A DNA stretch of 28,233 nucleotides from Pseudomonadota bacterium (GTDB taxonomy: Bacteria; Pseudomonadota; Alphaproteobacteria; Rhizobiales; Xanthobacteraceae). The stretch's first letter is position 1. Every line of letters starts with the position of its first letter. The notes beneath the pieces were generated by a model. The model was not told where the DNA came from and ran no database searches. It saw only the letters and a program-made list of their open reading frames with translations. The stretch is taken from contig JAEZMT010000179.1 of the NCBI GenBank assembly GCA_023442085.1, positions 1-28,233 of the forward strand, in the 5' to 3' direction. Positions 7,212 to 14,713 of this stretch are shown here, piece by piece. Both the position numbers and the translations under genes were made by a program.

Positions 7212-8300
7212 ATGTTGGAGCCGAACGCAGACCATCGGGCCGCAGCCGCACAGGCTGTTGCTGCCTCGCGCATCACGCTCACCGTCATGCTGGACGAGTG
7301 GGCAGGTGCGGATGCCCGTCGCCGCGCCGTCGCGGATACCGTCTGCGCCCTTGCCACCGGCTGCGCGTCGCTGGCCGCCGCCATCGCCGAGGGGCCGCTC
7401 GCCGGCGATCTCGCCCGCACCCTCTCCTCAGGAGAGGCCGGCGAAGGGCAGAAGGCGCTCGACGTCATCTCCAATGACATCGTCATCGGCGCGCTGAAGG
7501 CCGCGCCGGTCGCGGCGGTGGCGTCCGAGGAGAACGACGCGCCGGTCCTGCTCGATCCTGCGGCGCCGCTCCTTGTCGCCATCGATCCGTTGGACGGCTC
7601 GTCCAACATCGATACCGACATATCAGTGGGCACCATCTTCACGGTTTTCCCCCGGCCCGAGGGTGCCGATGCCTCCGATCCATCAGCCTTCCTGCAGAAC
7701 GGCCGGGACATGCTGGCCGCGGGCTACGTCATCTACGGCCCGCACACCGCGATGATGCTGACGCTCGGCGCCGGCACCTGGCATTTCGCCCTCGACCGCG
7801 CCGGTCTCTTCCGCCTAGTGAATGCCGAGGCGAAGGTGAAGGAGAGCGCGTCCGAGTTCGCCATCAACATGTCCAACTACCACCACTGGGACGCGCCGGT
7901 GCGCGACTATGTGGACGACTGCCTCGCCGGCAAGAAGGGCCCGCGGGAGCGCGACTTCAACATGCGCTGGGTGGCGTCCATGGTGGCGGATGCCCATCGC
8001 ATCTTCCAGCGCGGCGGCATCTATCTCTATCCGGGCGATGGCCGGCAGGGCTACAGCCACGGCCGCCTGCGCCTGCTTTATGAGGCCTTCCCGGTGGCCT
8101 TCCTGATGGAACAGGCTGGCGGTTGCGCCACTGACGGCCGAGGCGCGATCCTCGACCTGACCGCCACCGGCCTGCACCAGCGCGTTCCGTTCATCTTCGG
8201 CTCGCGCGACGAGGTGGCCCGGGTCTCCCGCTATCACCTGGAGCCGAACGGCCATGGCGAGCGCTCGCCCCTGTTCGCGCGGCGCGGCCTGTTCATCTGA
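7212..8300 (+). CDS. cbbF: Fructose-1,6-/sedoheptulose-1,7-bisphosphatase, class I
   Basis: 362 residues of the class I FBPase family. It removes the C1 phosphate from fructose-1,6-bisphosphate and, in the autotrophic isoenzymes, from sedoheptulose-1,7-bisphosphate, driving RuBP regeneration. The metal-binding motif DPLDGSSNIDTD (residues 125-136), VGTIFTVFP, the NMSNYHHWD substrate segment, and the C-terminal YPGDGRQGYSHGRLRLLYE / FLMEQAGG signature are all present. AGGGAG sits about 8 nt before ATG 7212. It lies between cbbX and cbbP, as in X. flavus, where the product is reported to have both activities. A second, heterotrophic FBPase would be elsewhere. Confidence 0.96.
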   Translation: MLEPNADHRAAAAQAVAASRITLTVMLDEWAGADARRRAVADTVCALATGCASLAAAIAEGPLAGDLARTLSSGEAGEGQKALDVISNDIVIGALKAAPVAAVASEENDAPVLLDPAAPLLVAIDPLDGSSNIDTDISVGTIFTVFPRPEGADASDPSAFLQNGRDMLAAGYVIYGPHTAMMLTLGAGTWHFALDRAGLFRLVNAEAKVKESASEFAINMSNYHHWDAPVRDYVDDCLAGKKGPRERDFNMRWVASMVADAHRIFQRGGIYLYPGDGRQGYSHGRLRLLYEAFPVAFLMEQAGGCATDGRGAILDLTATGLHQRVPFIFGSRDEVARVSRYHLEPNGHGERSPLFARRGLFI

Positions 8301-8335
8301 CCTGCGCCCCCTGATCTCCGGAACTCGAGCACGCC

Positions 8336-9211
8336 ATGTCCAGCAAGCACCCCATCATCGTCGTCACCGGTTCGTCGGGCGCCGGAACGACCTCCGTCAA
8401 GCGGACCTTCGAGCAGATCTTCTACCGCGAGAAGGTCAAGGCGGCCTTCGTGGAAGGCGACAGCTTCCACCGCTACGACCGCTATGAGATGCGCGAGCTG
8501 ATGGCCGCCGAGGCCGCCAAAGGCAACAAGCATTTCAGCCACTTCTCGCCGGAGACCAACCGGCTGGAAGATCTGGAGCAGCTGTTCAAGGACTATGGCG
8601 CCACCGGCTCCGGCCGCTTCCGCCACTATGTCCATGACGCTGGCGAGGCGAAGCTATACGGCGCCGAGCCCGGCCGCTTCACCGATTGGGAAGACCTGGA
8701 GCCGGGCACGGACATCCTGTTCTACGAGGGTCTGCACGGCGCCGTTGTCACCGACGATCTCAACCTCGCCCAGCATGCGGACCTGAAGATCGGCGTGGTG
8801 CCGGTGATCAATCTCGAATGGATCCAGAAGATCCACCGCGACAAGGCCACGCGCGGCTATTCCACCGAGGACGTGACCGACACCATCATGCGGCGCATGC
8901 CCGATTACGTGCGCTACATCTGCCCGCAATTCACCGAGACCGACATCAACTTCCAGCGCGTGCCGACGGTGGATACCTCCAACCCGTTCATCGCCCGCTG
9001 GATTCCGACGCCGGACGAATCCATGGTCGTGATCCGCTTCCGCGACCCGCACGGCATCGATTTCCCGTACCTCCTGTCGATGATCCACAACAGCTTCATG
9101 TCGCGGGCGAACTCCATCGTCATCCCGGGCAACAAGCAGGATCTCGCCATGCAGCTCCTGCTGACTCCGCTCATCATGAAGCTGATGGACCGTAAGCGCC
9201 GCGCCGCCTGA
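8336..9211 (+). CDS. cbbP: Phosphoribulokinase
   Basis: 291 residues, the size of octameric bacterial phosphoribulokinase. It phosphorylates ribulose-5-phosphate with ATP to make the RuBisCO substrate RuBP. The P-loop GSSGAGTTS (residues 12-20) lacks the usual Walker Lys, as in other bacterial CbbP proteins. Further on are VEGDSFHRYDRYEMR (with the catalytic Asp), the HFSPETNRLEDLE region, FYEGLHGAVVTDDLNLAQHADLKIGVVP with the Walker B-like strand, and EWIQKIHRDKATRGYSTE. Start ATG 8336 is 35 bp after cbbF. It is encoded next to the bisphosphatase and upstream of transketolase, matching the order of the regeneration steps. The gap that follows is 242 bp and holds palindromic repeats. Confidence 0.97.
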   Translation: MSSKHPIIVVTGSSGAGTTSVKRTFEQIFYREKVKAAFVEGDSFHRYDRYEMRELMAAEAAKGNKHFSHFSPETNRLEDLEQLFKDYGATGSGRFRHYVHDAGEAKLYGAEPGRFTDWEDLEPGTDILFYEGLHGAVVTDDLNLAQHADLKIGVVPVINLEWIQKIHRDKATRGYSTEDVTDTIMRRMPDYVRYICPQFTETDINFQRVPTVDTSNPFIARWIPTPDESMVVIRFRDPHGIDFPYLLSMIHNSFMSRANSIVIPGNKQDLAMQLLLTPLIMKLMDRKRRAA

Positions 9212-9226
9212 GGAGGGCGCGACAGT

Positions 9227-9250
9227 CCCTCCCCCGCGCCGGGGGGAGGG
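9227..9250. repeat. GC-rich hairpin element after cbbP
   Basis: CCCTCCCCC (9227-9235) pairs perfectly with GGGGGAGGG (9242-9250) over a 6-nt loop, 15 bp after the cbbP stop. There is no U-tract, so it looks like a REP-type palindrome and not a simple terminator. It is the first part of a larger palindromic region in the cbbP-cbbT gap. Confidence 0.6.
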
Positions 9251-9253
9251 CGA

Positions 9254-9323
9254 GGGGGAGGGTGGCACGTTCTTGAGCCCCGAAGCCCGGGCGACCTTGG
9301 ACGCGTGGCTGCCGCCCTCCCCC
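9254..9323. repeat. Imperfect palindrome in the cbbP-cbbT gap
   Basis: The G-rich arm 9254-9266 (GGGGGAGGGTGGC) is complementary at 12 of 13 positions to 9311-9323 (GCCGCCCTCCCCC), with 44 nt between. Together with the adjacent hairpin it fills the first half of the 242-bp cbbP-cbbT gap. No coding sequence is apparent in the gap. Confidence 0.5.
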
Positions 9324-9453
9324 CACCTCTTCCGGACGGAGCCTGCCTCCCTCCGGCACGGGATGGCGCGTGTTGCGTAACCGATTGAAGGCCCGCCCTC
9401 CCCGCCGACGCCGGGACGGGATCTCCGGGCGCGCGAGCCGAAGGGAGAACACC

Positions 9454-11517
9454 ATGACCGCCCACGCCGCTGCCATTGCCGCTGCCGAAGCTCCGGCGCC
9501 CGTCGACCGTTCGCCCGGCGCGCTCGGCTGGCCAGTGACGGCGGCCCTGCGTGCGCTGGCCATGGACGGCGTCGAGCAGGCGAAATCCGGCCACCCCGGT
9601 GCGCCCATGGGCATGGCCGAGATCGCCGCCGTGCTGTGGCGCGAGACCCTGCGGCACAATCCCGCCGACCCGTCGTGGCCCGACCGCGACCGCTTCGTGC
9701 TCTCCAACGGGCACGGCTCCATGCTTATCTATGCGCTGCTTCACCTCACCGGCTACGATCTGCCGATTGCCGAGCTGAAGCGCTTCCGCCAGCTGCATTC
9801 GCGCACGCCCGGCCATCCCGAGCTGGGCATGACGCCAGGCGTGGAGACCACCACCGGCCCGCTCGGCCAGGGCCTCGCCAATGCGGTGGGCATGGCGATC
9901 GCCGAGAAGACGCTGGCCGCTCAGTTCAACCGGCCGGGCCTCTCCATCGTCGATCACCGCACCTTCGTCTTCCTTGGCGACGGCTGCCTGATGGAGGGCG
10001 TGAGCCACGAGGCGTGCTCGCTCGCCGGCCGGCTCGGCCTCGGCAAGCTCGTCGCCTTCTATGACGACAACGGCATCTCCATCGACGGCAAGGTCGAGGA
10101 GTGGTTCCCCGACGACACCCCGGCCCGCTTCGCCGCCTATGGCTGGCAGGTCATCCGCGACGTGGACGGCCATTCTCCCGCCCAGCTTCGCGAGGCGGTG
10201 GCGGCGGCGCTGGCCGAGACGGGCAAGCCGACGCTGATCTGCTGCAAGACCACCATCGGCCGCGGCGCGCCCACCAAGGAAGGCCACCAGGACACCCACG
10301 GCGCCCCGCTCGGTCCTGAGGAGATCGCCCGCACCCGCGCCGCAATGGGCTGGGACCATGCGCCCTTCGAGGTGCCGGACGACATCTACGCCTTGTGGGA
10401 CGCCCGCAAGGATGGCGCCGCCCGCCAGTCGGCATGGGACGCCCGCATGGAAGCCTACGCCCGCGCCTATCCGGCCGAGGCCGCCGAATTCCGCCGCCGG
10501 CTCAAGGGCGATCTCTCCCCAGCCTTCGCCGCCACCTATGAGGCAGCCCTCAAGGCCACCGTGGACAAAGCCGAGACGGTGGCCACCCGCAAGGCGAGCC
10601 AGCAGGCCCTCGCTGCCCTCGCCCCGGTGGTGCCGGAATTCCTCGGCGGCTCGGCGGACCTCGCCCATTCCAACCTCACCACCTTCCCCGGCGCCGTGCC
10701 CATCACCCGCGATCCGGCCGGCAACCAGATCTTCTACGGCGTGCGCGAGTTCGGCATGTCGGCCATCGCCAACGGCATCGCCTTGCACGGCGGGTTCATC
10801 CCCTTCGTCGCCACCTTCCTGGTCTTCTCGGACTATGCCCGCAACGCCATGCGCATGAGCGCGCTCATGGGCCAGCGGGTGATCTACATCCTGACCCACG
10901 ATTCCATCGGCCTCGGCGAGGACGGCCCCACCCACCAGCCGGTGGAGCATGTGGAGAGCCTGCGCCTTATCCCCAACCTCGACGTGTGGCGCCCCGCCGA
11001 TACGGTGGAGACTCTGAGCGCGTGGCACGCCGCTTTGACGCGCAAGGACGGGCCGAGCGCCCTCATCCTCTCCCGTCAGAACCTGCCCTGCTGGCCGCGT
11101 GACGCCACGCAGCTCGACGCGATCGAGGCCGGCGCCTATGTGCTGCGCGAGAGCGAGGGCCTCGCCCGTGCCGTGCTGGTTGCCACCGGCTCCGAGGTGA
11201 AGCTCGCGGCCGCAGCGGCGGACCTGCTCGATACCGCCGGCATCCCGACCCGCATCGTCTCCATGCCCTGCCGCGAGCGCTTCGAGGCGCTGACCGAGAC
11301 CGAACGCGCGGCCCTGTTTCCCAAGGGTGTGCCCGTGGTGGCGGTCGAAGCAGGCGTCACCCGCGGCTGGCGCGGCCTCTCCGGCACGCGCGCCGACGCC
11401 ATCACCGCCATCGGCATCGACCGCTTCGGCGAATCCGCGCCGGAAAAGGATCTGTGGCCGCTCTTCGGCTTCACCGGCGAGGCCGTGGCCGACGCCGTGC
11501 GGCGGGTCGTGGGGTGA
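9454..11517 (+). CDS. cbbT: Transketolase
   Basis: 687 residues. Transketolase uses thiamine diphosphate and a divalent metal to move two-carbon units between sugar phosphates, regenerating xylulose-5-P and ribose-5-P in the Calvin cycle. Visible: AKSGHPGAPMGMAE near the N-terminus, the LSNGHGSMLIYALLHLTGY segment, the ThDP motif GDGCLMEGVSHEA...FYDDN, and in the pyrimidine domain EFGMSAIANGIALHGG, THDSIGLGEDGPTHQPVEH and LILSRQNLP. The chosen ATG 9454 has AAGGGAG at 9441-9447; an in-frame ATG farther upstream would add 28 residues of Arg/Pro-rich sequence from a repeat-filled gap and is rejected. The ThDP need links it functionally to the thi operon in this window. Confidence 0.96.
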   Translation: MTAHAAAIAAAEAPAPVDRSPGALGWPVTAALRALAMDGVEQAKSGHPGAPMGMAEIAAVLWRETLRHNPADPSWPDRDRFVLSNGHGSMLIYALLHLTGYDLPIAELKRFRQLHSRTPGHPELGMTPGVETTTGPLGQGLANAVGMAIAEKTLAAQFNRPGLSIVDHRTFVFLGDGCLMEGVSHEACSLAGRLGLGKLVAFYDDNGISIDGKVEEWFPDDTPARFAAYGWQVIRDVDGHSPAQLREAVAAALAETGKPTLICCKTTIGRGAPTKEGHQDTHGAPLGPEEIARTRAAMGWDHAPFEVPDDIYALWDARKDGAARQSAWDARMEAYARAYPAEAAEFRRRLKGDLSPAFAATYEAALKATVDKAETVATRKASQQALAALAPVVPEFLGGSADLAHSNLTTFPGAVPITRDPAGNQIFYGVREFGMSAIANGIALHGGFIPFVATFLVFSDYARNAMRMSALMGQRVIYILTHDSIGLGEDGPTHQPVEHVESLRLIPNLDVWRPADTVETLSAWHAALTRKDGPSALILSRQNLPCWPRDATQLDAIEAGAYVLRESEGLARAVLVATGSEVKLAAAAADLLDTAGIPTRIVSMPCRERFEALTETERAALFPKGVPVVAVEAGVTRGWRGLSGTRADAITAIGIDRFGESAPEKDLWPLFGFTGEAVADAVRRVVG

Positions 11518-11557
11518 GGCGTCTCGCGTCCCGGCTGACTGAAACGGAGCCGAAGCT

Positions 11558-11668
11558 CAGTGGAAGGAGAGCCGGGACCCAGCGCAAAGCTACGCCGAAG
11601 GCGGCACTCGAAGCTGACGCCGCCCGGTCCTGACTGCTGCGCAGACGTTTTGCGCTGGACCCCGGCTC
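11558..11668. repeat. REP-like palindromic element in the cbbT-cbbA gap
   Basis: Arms 11569-11588 and 11649-11668 are inverted copies of each other at 18 of 20 positions, enclosing 60 nt. The stretch 11558-11605 recurs in inverted orientation at 12966-13013, between cbbA and cbbE, with about six differences in 48 positions and no gaps. The rest of the 221-bp gap is non-coding. Confidence 0.72.
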
Positions 11669-11738
11669 GGCACTCCGGCTGCGCCGTCGCTGGGCCGGGG
11701 AACCAGAGATCAAGGGATTGAACACAAAGGAGAGGACA

Positions 11739-12803
11739 ATGGCCCTCGTTTCCATGCGCCAGCTGCTCGACCATGCGGCGGAGCATTCCTACGGACTGCC
11801 GGCCTTCAACGTGAACAACATGGAGCAGGTGAAGGCGATCATGGACGCGGCGCGCGCCACATCCTCGCCCGTCATCCTCCAGGGCTCGGCCGGCGCGCGC
11901 AAATATGCCGGCGAGCCGTTCCTGCGCCATCTCATCGCCGCTGCCGTGGAGGCCTATCCCGAAATCCCGGTGGTGATGCACCAGGACCACGGCGCCTCCC
12001 CCGCCGTCTGCATGGGCGCCATCAAGTCCGGCTTCTCCTCGGTGATGATGGACGGCTCGCTCAAGGAAGACGGCAAGACCCCGGCGGACTATGACTACAA
12101 CGTCTCCGTCACCGCCAAGGTGGTGGAGCTGGCCCATGCGGTGGGCGTGTCGGTGGAAGGCGAACTTGGCTGCCTCGGCTCGCTGGAGACCGGCAAGGGC
12201 GAGGCGGAGGACGGCCACGGCGCCGAGGAGGCGCTCGATCATTCCCGCCTGCTGACCGACCCGGACGAGGCCGCGCAGTTCGTGAAGGCGACCCAGTGCG
12301 ATGCGCTGGCAATCGCCATCGGCACCTCCCACGGCGCCTACAAGTTCACCCGCAAGCCCACCGGCGACATCCTCGCCATCGACCGCATCAAGGCGATCCA
12401 CCAGCGCATCCCCACCACCCATCTGGTGATGCACGGCTCGTCCTCGGTGCCGCAGGAGCTGCTGGAGGAGATCCGCACCTATGGCGGCGACATCAAGGAG
12501 ACCTACGGCGTGCCGGTAGAAGAGATCCAGGAAGGCATCCGCTACGGGGTGCGCAAGGTGAACATCGACACCGACATCCGCCTCGCCATGACCGCCGCCA
12601 TCCGCCGCGTCGGCGCCAAGAACAAAGGCGAGTTCGACCCGCGCAAGTTCATGGCCGCGGCCATGGACGAAGCCAAGAAGGTCTGCATCGCGCGTTTCGA
12701 GGCCTTCGGCTCCGCCGGCAAGGCGGAAAAGGTTCGCCCCATCGAGCTGGACGACATGGCCAGGCGGTATGCATCCGGCGAACTCGCGCAGGTGGTGCAT
12801 TGA
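11739..12803 (+). CDS. cbbA: Fructose-bisphosphate aldolase, class II (Calvin cycle type)
   Basis: 354 residues of the class II, zinc-dependent aldolase family. It condenses dihydroxyacetone phosphate with glyceraldehyde-3-P or erythrose-4-P to give fructose-1,6- or sedoheptulose-1,7-bisphosphate, the substrates of CbbF. Visible: LPAFNVNNMEQVKAIMDAA, the HQDH motif (residues 81-84) with catalytic Asp83 and zinc ligand His84, the ELGCLGSLETGKGEAEDG loop, AIGTSHGAYKF with a zinc His, VMHGSSSVP and GVRKVNIDTDIR. ATG 11739 is chosen because AAGGAG at 11727-11732 is 6 nt upstream; an in-frame ATG at 11718 would add seven residues and is less likely. The gaps on both sides are over 200 bp and hold repeat elements. 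Confidence 0.96.
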   Translation: MALVSMRQLLDHAAEHSYGLPAFNVNNMEQVKAIMDAARATSSPVILQGSAGARKYAGEPFLRHLIAAAVEAYPEIPVVMHQDHGASPAVCMGAIKSGFSSVMMDGSLKEDGKTPADYDYNVSVTAKVVELAHAVGVSVEGELGCLGSLETGKGEAEDGHGAEEALDHSRLLTDPDEAAQFVKATQCDALAIAIGTSHGAYKFTRKPTGDILAIDRIKAIHQRIPTTHLVMHGSSSVPQELLEEIRTYGGDIKETYGVPVEEIQEGIRYGVRKVNIDTDIRLAMTAAIRRVGAKNKGEFDPRKFMAAAMDEAKKVCIARFEAFGSAGKAEKVRPIELDDMARRYASGELAQVVH

Positions 12804-12965
12804 GGGGATGGCTGGCGCCCACCGGGCGCCGTGCCTATAGGAGTGCCTGAGGCAGCCACGGCTGCCTCGTTCCCCGGACAAGCGACAGCGCAGCTGGAGC
12901 GCTGATCCGGGGTCCAGGGAAAGGTCCTGCGCAGCAGGCTCATGTCTGCGAGGGTCATGAAGGGA

Positions 12966-13013
12966 GCCGCCTTCGGCGCAATATTGCGCTGGGCCCCGGC
13001 TCTCCTTTCACTG
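12966..13013. repeat. Inverted copy of the cbbT-cbbA repeat, in the cbbA-cbbE gap
   Basis: This 48-bp stretch matches the reverse complement of 11558-11605 without gaps, differing at about six positions, mostly in a 7-nt central block. Neighbouring sequence (12867-12919) has the CCCCGGACAAGCG...GATCCGGGG form that I associate with dispersed palindromes in Hyphomicrobiales genomes. The whole 274-bp cbbA-cbbE gap appears non-coding. Confidence 0.7.
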
Positions 13014-13077
13014 GCACTCCAGTCGGCCGGGGCACGAGACCGCGCCCCGCCTATCCAGTCGTTAAGGAGAGATCCCC

Positions 13078-13770
13078 ATGGCCCGCGCCTATCCCATCAT
13101 CGCCCCGTCCATTCTTTCGGCGGACTTCACCCGCCTCGGCGCCGAGGTGGATGCGGTGCTCGAGGGCGGCGCCGAGTGGATACATTTCGACGTGATGGAC
13201 AACCATTACGTCCCCAACCTCACCATCGGCCCACTGATCCTCCAGTCCCTGCGCAAGGCGACGAAGGCGTTCGTGGACGTGCATCTCATGGTGAAACCGG
13301 TGGACGGCATGATCGAGGCCTTCGCGGCCGCCGGCGCCGACCTCATCTCCTTCCACCCGGAAGCCTCCGAGCATGTGGACCGCTCGCTCCAGCTCATCCG
13401 CTCCAAGGGCGTGAAGGCGGGCCTGGTGCTGAACCCGGCGACCCCGCTCTCGGTGCTCGACTACACGCTGGAGCAGCTCGACCTCGTGCTCGTCATGTCG
13501 GTGAACCCCGGCTTCGGCGGTCAGGCCTTCATCCCCTCGGCTCTGGACAAGCTCAAGGCCATCCGCGAGCGCATCGACGCCTCCGGCCGTGACATCCGCC
13601 TTGAGATCGACGGCGGGGTGAAGGTGGACAATATCGGTGCCATCGCGGCAGCCGGGGCGGACACGTTTGTCGCCGGCAGCGCCATCTATGGCGCGAAGGA
13701 CTATGCCGCGACCATCGCCGCCATGAAGCGCGAGGTCGCCACCGCCATGGGCACCGCCGCGGCGGCCTGA
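13078..13770 (+). CDS. cbbE: Ribulose-phosphate 3-epimerase
   Basis: 230 residues, a full-length TIM-barrel epimerase. It interconverts xylulose-5-P and ribulose-5-P, feeding CbbP. Visible: APSILSADFTRLG (about residues 9-21), the metal-site HFDVMDNHYVPNLTIGP, VDVHLMVKPVDGM, LVMSVNPGFGGQAFIPSALDK and LEIDGGVKVDNIG, then AGADTFVAGSAIYGAKDY at the phosphate-binding end. AAGGAGAG sits just upstream of ATG 13078. It is the last plus-strand gene of the cbb cluster; the next gene, cysW, is convergent 70 bp away. X. flavus has the same gene in this position. Confidence 0.96.
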   Translation: MARAYPIIAPSILSADFTRLGAEVDAVLEGGAEWIHFDVMDNHYVPNLTIGPLILQSLRKATKAFVDVHLMVKPVDGMIEAFAAAGADLISFHPEASEHVDRSLQLIRSKGVKAGLVLNPATPLSVLDYTLEQLDLVLVMSVNPGFGGQAFIPSALDKLKAIRERIDASGRDIRLEIDGGVKVDNIGAIAAAGADTFVAGSAIYGAKDYAATIAAMKREVATAMGTAAAA

Positions 13771-13810
13771 CGCGGAGCTAAGCCCGCGCGGCGCCTGAGC
13801 GAACCCACCG

Positions 13811-13833
13811 GGCAGCGGTCGAAGACCGTTGCC
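13811..13833. terminator. Hairpin between convergent cbbE and cysW
   Basis: GGCAGCGGTC (13811-13820) pairs with GACCGTTGCC (13824-13833) with one G-T wobble and a GAA loop. It lies 40 bp after cbbE and 7 bp after cysW. No U-tract follows on either strand, so termination is plausible from position but not shown. Confidence 0.45.
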
Positions 13834-13840
13834 GTTGGGA

Positions 13841-14713
13841 TCAATGCCCCGGCCGGCGCGCCGCGACGATCTCGCCCCGCGCCCGCTCCGCCCGCTCGAT
13901 CAGGTATTTTGCCACCAGAGTAAACAAAGCGACGCCGGCCAACACCGTCGCGGCGGCGAAGGCCGCGACCGTGTGGCTGTCCTGATAGAGCAGCTCGATC
14001 TGCAGCGGCAGGGTTGAGGTCTGGCCCCGGATATTGCCGGAGACGATCGAGACGGCGCCGAACTCACCCATCACCCGCGCATTGCACAGGGCAGCGCCGT
14101 AGAGCAGCGCGAACTTCACATTCGGCAAAGTAACGAGCCGCAGCACGTCGAAGCCCGAGGCGCCGAGGCTCACCGCCGCCTCCTCCTCGTCCCGCCCCTG
14201 CGCCATCATCAGCGGCACCAGTTCGCGCAGCACGAACGGCGCGGTGACGAACAGGCTGGCGAGGATGATGGCCGGCACGGCGAACATGATCTTGATGTCG
14301 TGCGCCTGCAGGAACGGCCCGAACAGCCCCTGCGCTCCGTAGACGAAGAGATAGGCGACGCCCGCCACGATGGGCGAGATGGAGAAGGGCAGCTCCGCCA
14401 GGGCCAGCAGCAGGTTGCGGCCGCGGAAGGAGAATTTCGTCACCGCCCAGGCCGCGGCGATGCCGAAGGCGGTGTTGAGCGGCACGCAGATGATGGCGGC
14501 GAGCAGCGTCAGCCCCACCGCGTGGAGCGTATCGGGCCGGGCGAGCGCTTCGAGATAGGCGGGGAGGCCGCGCGCGAAGGCCTCGGCGAAGATGACCGCC
14601 AGCGGTGCGATCAGCGCCAGCGCAGTGGTCGCCAGCACCAATATGAGAATCACCGCGCGGGTCACGGCGCCGTCGCCGACGCGCAGGCGGTGGCGGTTGA
14701 CAGGATGCGCCAT
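13841..14713 (-). CDS. cysW: Sulfate/thiosulfate ABC transporter permease CysW
   Basis: 290 residues, about six membrane helices, of the binding-protein-dependent permease family. The cytoplasmic EAA loop (DEEEAAVSLGASGFDVLRLVTLP) that docks on the ATPase is intact, as is VMGEFGAVSIVSGNIRGQTSTLPLQIE, typical of CysW. With CysT it forms the membrane channel for sulfate or thiosulfate uptake. The start ATG (14713-14711) overlaps the cysT stop by one base (TGATG), so the pair is translationally coupled. The usual partners, a periplasmic binding protein (cysP/sbp) upstream and the ATPase cysA downstream, are missing: cysW runs straight into the convergent cbbE. Substrate is assigned by family resemblance; molybdate permeases are usually single proteins and less likely. 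Confidence 0.9.
   Translation of the reverse strand: MAHPVNRHRLRVGDGAVTRAVILILVLATTALALIAPLAVIFAEAFARGLPAYLEALARPDTLHAVGLTLLAAIICVPLNTAFGIAAAWAVTKFSFRGRNLLLALAELPFSISPIVAGVAYLFVYGAQGLFGPFLQAHDIKIMFAVPAIILASLFVTAPFVLRELVPLMMAQGRDEEEAAVSLGASGFDVLRLVTLPNVKFALLYGAALCNARVMGEFGAVSIVSGNIRGQTSTLPLQIELLYQDSHTVAAFAAATVLAGVALFTLVAKYLIERAERARGEIVAARRPGH

Noticed and set aside
9370..9453. Longer N-terminus for transketolase
   Set aside because: It adds 28 Arg/Pro-rich residues from a repeat-bearing gap; ATG 9454 has a good ribosome-binding site and begins the family-like sequence.
8914..11028. A 704-residue open frame antisense to cbbP and cbbT
   Set aside because: It spans two well-supported genes and a repeat-filled gap, and its composition is typical of antisense GC shadows.
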